NCBI RefSeq assembly: GCF_045287255.1
Contig: NZ_CP137142.1
Location: 2,852,001 to 2,916,000, forward strand
Reading direction: 5' to 3'
DNA: 64,000 nucleotides
Source of the DNA: Henriciella sp045287255
Lineage (GTDB): Bacteria > Pseudomonadota > Alphaproteobacteria > Caulobacterales > Hyphomonadaceae
Below, piece by piece: positions 59,848 to 64,000 of the stretch (position 1 is its first letter; each line of letters begins with the position of its first letter). The position numbers and the translations under genes are program-made. Below the pieces are notes generated by a model, which saw only the letters and a program-made list of their open reading frames with translations, was not told where the DNA came from and did not search any database.

Positions 59848-60711
59848 CTATTCCTCAAGCGGGGTGAAGGAGAGTTTTCCGGCTTGCAGGGTGACTTTAC
59901 CAATATCATCCGTATCGGCTTCGATACGCACAGGCACGGTTGCGCCATTTGGAAGCGGGGCGAGCCAGAGGCGTAGTGGACCTGATATCCCGGTCAGTGT
60001 GTCCTTATTGGCTTCACCTTCCTTATAGCCCGCAACCTTGTCCATTGTGATATGGCATTCATACGCCTCACCGCGCCAAGCCTCGGATTTAACGTTTTTC
60101 ATGCCCTTATACTCAAGGTGCAGGTGGGTGAGCTGGCGGCCGTCAAAGATTTTCATCGGGCCACCACACGGGCGAGTTTCAAGGTCGCGCGGCTCCAGAG
60201 CATAGGAGATCAGCGCGGTTAGCGGGTCTTTGGCGTCGAGGACTTGTTCCGTTGTGGCCGGGGGCTCGCCAAGATTTCCGAAAGTCGGGTTGGCAACCAT
60301 GGAAAACTCATCGCCGAGATATTTGACATCGACCCGGCGGTTTTTCTTGCCATCCTTGTTCTGAGACACATAGGCATAGGTGTCGAGGCCATTGAGGTTT
60401 GTGTAGCCTGAGGCAGCCAGTTCCATGTCATAATTCACCAGAATATCGGCAAGGCCCGTCGTCTTCACGTTCGACTTGATCTTGTAGTTTTCCGGACGCA
60501 GGTCGACCTGAAACCAGGCCTTGCCCGTGATTGGCAGGATTAACAGCCAGGCATTGGCCTTGATCTCATACTCCATGCGCATCGGCTGGCCTGCCTCGAT
60601 ACTGGCCATGAAGTCAGCGCGCGGTGTGTCGCCATTATCTGCGGCCGAGAGGCCAGACAGGCCACCGAGGGTCAGCGCGCCCGCTGCGAGGGGGAGGAGC
60701 CAGTGCTTCAT
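59848..60711 (-). CDS. Exported DUF3108-like protein
   Basis: A 287-residue exported protein with a signal peptide ending near GLSAA. The MRMEYEIKANAWLLILPITGKAWFQVDL segment and the overall beta-rich pattern match DUF3108, a family of unknown function. In Caulobacter relatives a DUF3108 gene lies next to rpmB, as here, in divergent orientation. The C-terminal SGPLRLWLAPLPNGATVPVRIEADT is a typical ending. It is probably periplasmic. Confidence 0.86.
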   Translation of the reverse strand: MKHWLLPLAAGALTLGGLSGLSAADNGDTPRADFMASIEAGQPMRMEYEIKANAWLLILPITGKAWFQVDLRPENYKIKSNVKTTGLADILVNYDMELAASGYTNLNGLDTYAYVSQNKDGKKNRRVDVKYLGDEFSMVANPTFGNLGEPPATTEQVLDAKDPLTALISYALEPRDLETRPCGGPMKIFDGRQLTHLHLEYKGMKNVKSEAWRGEAYECHITMDKVAGYKEGEANKDTLTGISGPLRLWLAPLPNGATVPVRIEADTDDIGKVTLQAGKLSFTPLEE

Positions 60712-60850
60712 CTTCTATCTCCTGACAGAGCTTTGTTATTCTGCCGCTTTATCAGAGTCTTGTAAAAGCAAACCTGAACAGCTTTGCCTATCTTTTGACG
60801 TGATTAAATCGGGTTCACGTCGTAATTCAGCAAACGAGTCACTCGCATGG

Positions 60851-60879
60851 TTGACGCCCTGCCAGTCAGACAGTAATAG
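60851..60879 (+). promoter_or_regulatory. Probable sigma-70 promoter of rpmB
   Basis: TTGACG (60851-60856), a 17-bp spacer and TAATAG (60874-60879) form a good housekeeping promoter; transcription would begin about 36 bases before the rpmB start. Confidence 0.65.
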
Positions 60880-60921
60880 CCGCGCTTTGGTTTTACTCTA
60901 AAGATAAAAGGCGAGCGACCC

Positions 60922-61215
60922 ATGTCCCGCGTATGTGAACTCTCTGGCGTTGGTCCTATGGTCGGACACCATGTCAGCCACTCGAATATCAAGTCCAAGC
61001 GTCGCTTTATGCCGAACCTTGTAAAGGTTACGCTGGCGTCTGAAACCCTCGGACAGCGTTTCCCGCTGCGGATTGCGGCAAAGACCCTGCGCACGGTTGA
61101 TAAGCTCGGTGGTCTCGATCAGTACCTCGCCAAGGCTAAGGACGACACGCTCTCGACCAAGGCGCTGAAGATCAAGCGCTCTATCGCTAAGAAAGCGGCT
61201 GGCGCTGACGAATAG
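60922..61215 (+). CDS. rpmB: 50S ribosomal protein L28
   Basis: A 97-residue ribosomal protein. The start MSRVCELSGVGPMVGHHVSHSN and SKRRFMPNLVKVTLASE are typical of the alphaproteobacterial L28 form, which is longer than that of E. coli. L28 sits in the large subunit near the E site. GGCGAG lies upstream, and a clear promoter and terminator flank the gene, so it is expressed alone, divergent from the DUF3108 gene. Confidence 0.98.
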   Translation: MSRVCELSGVGPMVGHHVSHSNIKSKRRFMPNLVKVTLASETLGQRFPLRIAAKTLRTVDKLGGLDQYLAKAKDDTLSTKALKIKRSIAKKAAGADE

Positions 61216-61239
61216 TCGTCAAGGCAAGCAAGATTTTAG

Positions 61240-61268
61240 AAACGCGCTCCACACGGGGCGCGTTTTTG
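61240..61268 (+). terminator. Rho-independent terminator after rpmB
   Basis: An 11-bp stem AAACGCGCTCC (61240-61250) with GGGGCGCGTTT (61255-61265, one G-T pair), loop ACAC and a T-run. Confidence 0.92.
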
Positions 61269-61323
61269 TTTGCGCGGATCACATGGGCTGCGTTAAACCT
61301 GTGCCATAGCATGGGAGTGGTAG

Positions 61324-63036
61324 ATGAAATCGATCTTGGGTGGACTGGCTGGCGTTTTGTTGCTGGCAGCTTGTGGGGGTGAGCCTTCATCGCAGAATGA
61401 AACAGAAATACCTGCCATCAGCCCCACGCCAAGCGTGACGATCTACACGGGTGGGACAATCTATACCGGGGTTGGTCTGGAAACGGTTGAGGCGGTAACC
61501 GTTGGCGCGGATGGCCGGATTATCGCGACGTCCCCACCCGCCTCTCAGGATTGGGACGAGGGTGAGGTTGAGCTGATCGACCTTAAAGGCGCGGTGATGT
61601 TTCCGGGCTTTGTTGATGGTCATGCGCACCTGATCGGGATTGGCGAGCGGGAGCTGACGCTGGACCTTGCAGGCACCGCCTCGATTGGTGAGCTGGTTAC
61701 CCGGATTGAAGCGGAAGTCTCTGACCTGCCCGCTGAGCGTATTCTGGTTGGGCGCGGCTGGATCGAGACGGGCTGGCCAGAGGGCCGTATGCCAAGCGCC
61801 AGCGATCTGGACGCGGTCAGCCCGGATAATCCGGTCATTCTGGTGCGCGCCGATGGCCATGCGCTGGTCGCCAACAGTGCGGCTCTGGCGGCTGCCGGAA
61901 TTAGCGATGAAACTGCCGACGTGTCGGGCGGCAAGATTGAACGGGACGCTGATGGAAAAGCGACGGGTATCCTGATTGATAATTCGATGGGTCAGGTCCT
62001 GGCGCTGGTGTCTGAACCAACGGAGGGTCAGATTGCCGAACGGTTTGTCGTCGGGGCTGCCGAATATGTCTCCCGTGGGTGGAGCGGGGTGCATAATATG
62101 AGCGTCGCACCGGGCCATGCGGCCCTTCTGGAACGGCTCGACCTTGAAGATCGTATGCCGCTGCGGCTGCACAATGCCTATGACCGCGAAGGCTTTGCGA
62201 TTGCCGCAGGGCGCGCGCATGAAACCCCGACCATCACCAATCGCGCGGTGAAGGTCTATATGGATGGCGCGCTCGGCTCGCGTGGGGCTTTGTTGATTTC
62301 GCCTTACAGCGATCGCCCGGGCACAAGCGGCCTGTCGCTTATGGAACCAGAAGCGCTTGGCAGCTTAATGGCAGAAGCTGAAGATAATGATGTTCAACTC
62401 GCCATTCATGCCATTGGTGATCTGGCCAATCGGCGCATCTTGGATGAGTTTGCCAACCAGAAAAGGCTCAGCCAACTAGTGATCCCAGAAAGCGGCGAAA
62501 GAGACTACACAAACAATCGTTGGCGGATTGAGCATACACAGGTGCTGCACCCGGATGATATTGCGCGGGTTGGTGCGCTCGGCCTGATCGCCTCGATGCA
62601 ACCCAGCCATGCGATTGGTGATCTTAAGTTTGCCCCTGACCGTTTGGGGATTGATCGACTGGCCGGGGCCTATGCCTGGCAGAGCCTGTTGGAGACAGGT
62701 GCGATCATCGTTGGCGGGTCTGATGCTCCGGTTGAGGTTGGGACGCCGCAGATTGAGTTTTATGCCGCTGTTGCGCGCAAGGATCTGGAAGGGTTCAGCG
62801 CAGAAGGTTGGCATCCTGAAGAGGCGCTGTCGCGCGAGCAAGCGCTTGCCTTATTCACCTCAGCCCCTGCCTACGCCGCCTTCATGGAAGATGACCTCGG
62901 CACGATTGAGGTTGGCAAACTTGCCGATTTCGCCGTGTTCGATCGTGACCTGATGACTGTGCCAGAAGCTGAAATTCTCGATGCGGAAGTGATGATGACC
63001 GTCGTGCATGGCGAGGTCGTTTTCAAAGCTCTGTAA
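61324..63036 (+). CDS. Lipoprotein amidohydrolase (YtcJ-like)
   Basis: A 570-residue metal-dependent amidohydrolase with a lipoprotein signal (LLLAAC). The metal-binding FPGFVDGHAHLIGIG is near residue 95; LAIHAIGDLANRRIL and WRIEHTQVLHPDD supply further ligands; IVGGSDAPVE near the C-terminus contributes the last Asp. This pattern fits the YtcJ/exoenzyme-regulatory-like branch of the superfamily. It probably hydrolyses an amide or ester in the periplasm; substrate unknown. Confidence 0.92.
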   Translation: MKSILGGLAGVLLLAACGGEPSSQNETEIPAISPTPSVTIYTGGTIYTGVGLETVEAVTVGADGRIIATSPPASQDWDEGEVELIDLKGAVMFPGFVDGHAHLIGIGERELTLDLAGTASIGELVTRIEAEVSDLPAERILVGRGWIETGWPEGRMPSASDLDAVSPDNPVILVRADGHALVANSAALAAAGISDETADVSGGKIERDADGKATGILIDNSMGQVLALVSEPTEGQIAERFVVGAAEYVSRGWSGVHNMSVAPGHAALLERLDLEDRMPLRLHNAYDREGFAIAAGRAHETPTITNRAVKVYMDGALGSRGALLISPYSDRPGTSGLSLMEPEALGSLMAEAEDNDVQLAIHAIGDLANRRILDEFANQKRLSQLVIPESGERDYTNNRWRIEHTQVLHPDDIARVGALGLIASMQPSHAIGDLKFAPDRLGIDRLAGAYAWQSLLETGAIIVGGSDAPVEVGTPQIEFYAAVARKDLEGFSAEGWHPEEALSREQALALFTSAPAYAAFMEDDLGTIEVGKLADFAVFDRDLMTVPEAEILDAEVMMTVVHGEVVFKAL

Positions 63037-63117
63037 TCGCCCGGCTTGCAGTGTGGTCAGGTTTGGGTAAGACGCACGGCTTAAACTCTCTGCACGTTTG
63101 ATTTTACAGGCCAGACT

Positions 63118-64000
63118 ATGACCATTCGTCTTTATGATAGCGCCGCGCGTGAAAAGCGCGTCTTCATCCCTCAGGATCCATCCCGGGTGACGATGTATGT
63201 CTGTGGGCCGACCGTCTATAATCGTGCGCATATCGGGAATTTCCGGCCCGTCATGGTGTTTGACACGCTGTTTCGCCTGCTGCGGACCACTTATGGCGAG
63301 GATGCGGTCATCTATGCCCGCAATGTCACCGATATTGAGGACAAGATTATCGCGGCCTCTCAGGAGACCGGGGAGTCGATAGAGGCGATCACGCAGAAAT
63401 ATGCCGCGATCTATGCTGAGGATGCTGCGGCGGTGAATGCCCTAGCCCCAACCATCGTGCCGTGGGCGACCGAGCATGTTGGCGAGATGCTGGACATTAT
63501 CGAAGCGCTGGAGCGCAAGGGCTATGCCTATGCGACCGATGCGGGCGTGTTCTTCAACGTGCCGCAGATGAGCGATTATGGTCGCCTGTCCGGGCGCAAG
63601 CTTGAGGATAATGAAGCCGGCGCGCGGGTTGAGGTCGACCTTGGCAAGCGCAATCCGGCTGATTTTGCCCTATGGAAGTTTGCCAAGCCGGGTGAGCCGG
63701 AAGATGCGACCTGGGACAGCAAGTGGGGCAAAGGGCGCCCGGGCTGGCACATTGAGTGTTCGGCCATGGCGGCCAAGCATCTGGGTAAGACGATCGACAT
63801 TCATGGCGGCGGGATCGACCTGCAATTCCCGCATCACGAGAATGAAATCGCGCAGAGCGAGTGCGCCCACGGCCAGACCATGGCGAACTATTGGATGCAT
63901 AATGGCTTCCTCGATATGGCTGGCGAAAAAATGTCGAAATCGCTCGGCAATGTCGTTCTGCTGAATGATCTGCTTGAGGATTGGGATGGGGAAGTGATCC
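63118..64000 (+). CDS. cysS: Cysteinyl-tRNA synthetase, N-terminal part
   Basis: The first 294 codons of CysRS; the rest lies beyond the right edge. The class I signatures are present as RAHIGNFRPVMVFD (HIGH variant) near residue 37 and EKMSKSLGNVV near residue 270. Zinc ligands are in VCGPTVYN, WHIECSAMAAKHLG and FPHHENEIAQSE. AGG lies seven bases before the ATG. The enzyme charges tRNA-Cys. Confidence 0.98.
   Translation, partial: MTIRLYDSAAREKRVFIPQDPSRVTMYVCGPTVYNRAHIGNFRPVMVFDTLFRLLRTTYGEDAVIYARNVTDIEDKIIAASQETGESIEAITQKYAAIYAEDAAAVNALAPTIVPWATEHVGEMLDIIEALERKGYAYATDAGVFFNVPQMSDYGRLSGRKLEDNEAGARVEVDLGKRNPADFALWKFAKPGEPEDATWDSKWGKGRPGWHIECSAMAAKHLGKTIDIHGGGIDLQFPHHENEIAQSECAHGQTMANYWMHNGFLDMAGEKMSKSLGNVVLLNDLLEDWDGEVI

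Overview
The window looks like a chromosomal segment of an alphaproteobacterium close to Caulobacterales/Maricaulales (Hyphomonadaceae-like). The evidence is a canonical GcrA cell-cycle regulator with DnaA boxes and a GANTC (CcrM-type) site upstream, an MmcB-like DNA repair protein, a TIGR02300 FYDLN-type acidic protein, TIGR02301 and TIGR02001 family proteins, the rpmB/DUF3108 pair, and a serC-serA operon with a hairpin leader where the alphaproteobacterial serC RNA motif is expected. Both window edges cut genes: a UvrD/PcrA helicase on the left and cysS on the right. I see no integrase, transposase, phage gene or CRISPR array.

Layout. 0-8 kb: helicase, MFS transporter, rsfS-rlmH, a short-chain dehydrogenase, an outer-membrane protein, a Kef-type antiporter and gcrA. 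7.6-15 kb: small EF-hand protein, ABC-2 permease, Uup-type ABC-F ATPase, an L,D-transpeptidase-like protein, an OmpR-type regulator and secA. 15-24 kb: a tightly overlapping parvulin-argJ-mutT-Flp pilin string, an epoxide hydrolase, a 2-hydroxyacid dehydrogenase, a secreted retropepsin-like protein, an SDR, an Ala/Glu-rich lipoprotein and a nitronate monooxygenase. 24-31 kb: prolyl oligopeptidase, a LacI-family regulator, and a probable surface-glycan operon (SGNH-like protein, MBOAT acyltransferase, mannose-1-phosphate guanylyltransferase). 31-40 kb: 2OG-Fe oxygenase, serC-serA, truncated hemoglobin, MarR regulator, NlpC/P60 peptidase, cytochrome c, kdsB-pheA and a flavin monooxygenase. 40-49 kb: acyl-CoA carboxylase subunit, SCP2 protein, hydrolase, CDGSH protein with bacterioferritin, a 1.1-kb non-coding stretch, a membrane protein of unknown function, aroA and a tRNA-Ala. 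49-64 kb: cytidine deaminase, AraC regulator, thpR, DUF2853, aldo/keto reductase, Bax-inhibitor-1 protein, mmcB, an ATP-grasp protein, adenosine kinase, xthA, a TPR-sulfotransferase, DUF3108, rpmB, a lipoprotein amidohydrolase and cysS.

Most of the window is ordinary housekeeping sequence. Three places stand out. The stretch 45.0-46.0 kb has no convincing gene but is packed with perfect and nested stem-loops, including one segment that can pair with either of two identical partners. Five GANTC sites lie within 41 bp upstream of the marR-like gene at 35.2 kb. The leader of the Bax-inhibitor-1 gene at 54.3 kb carries a terminator-like hairpin and two further hairpins. Smaller oddities are an rsfS gene with no ATG/GTG/TTG start, head-to-head overlapping start regions at 19.4 kb, an orphan Flp pilin overlapping mutT, and similar Ala/Glu/Asp-rich tails in two unrelated exported proteins. 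All calls come from reading the sequence; no database search was run.
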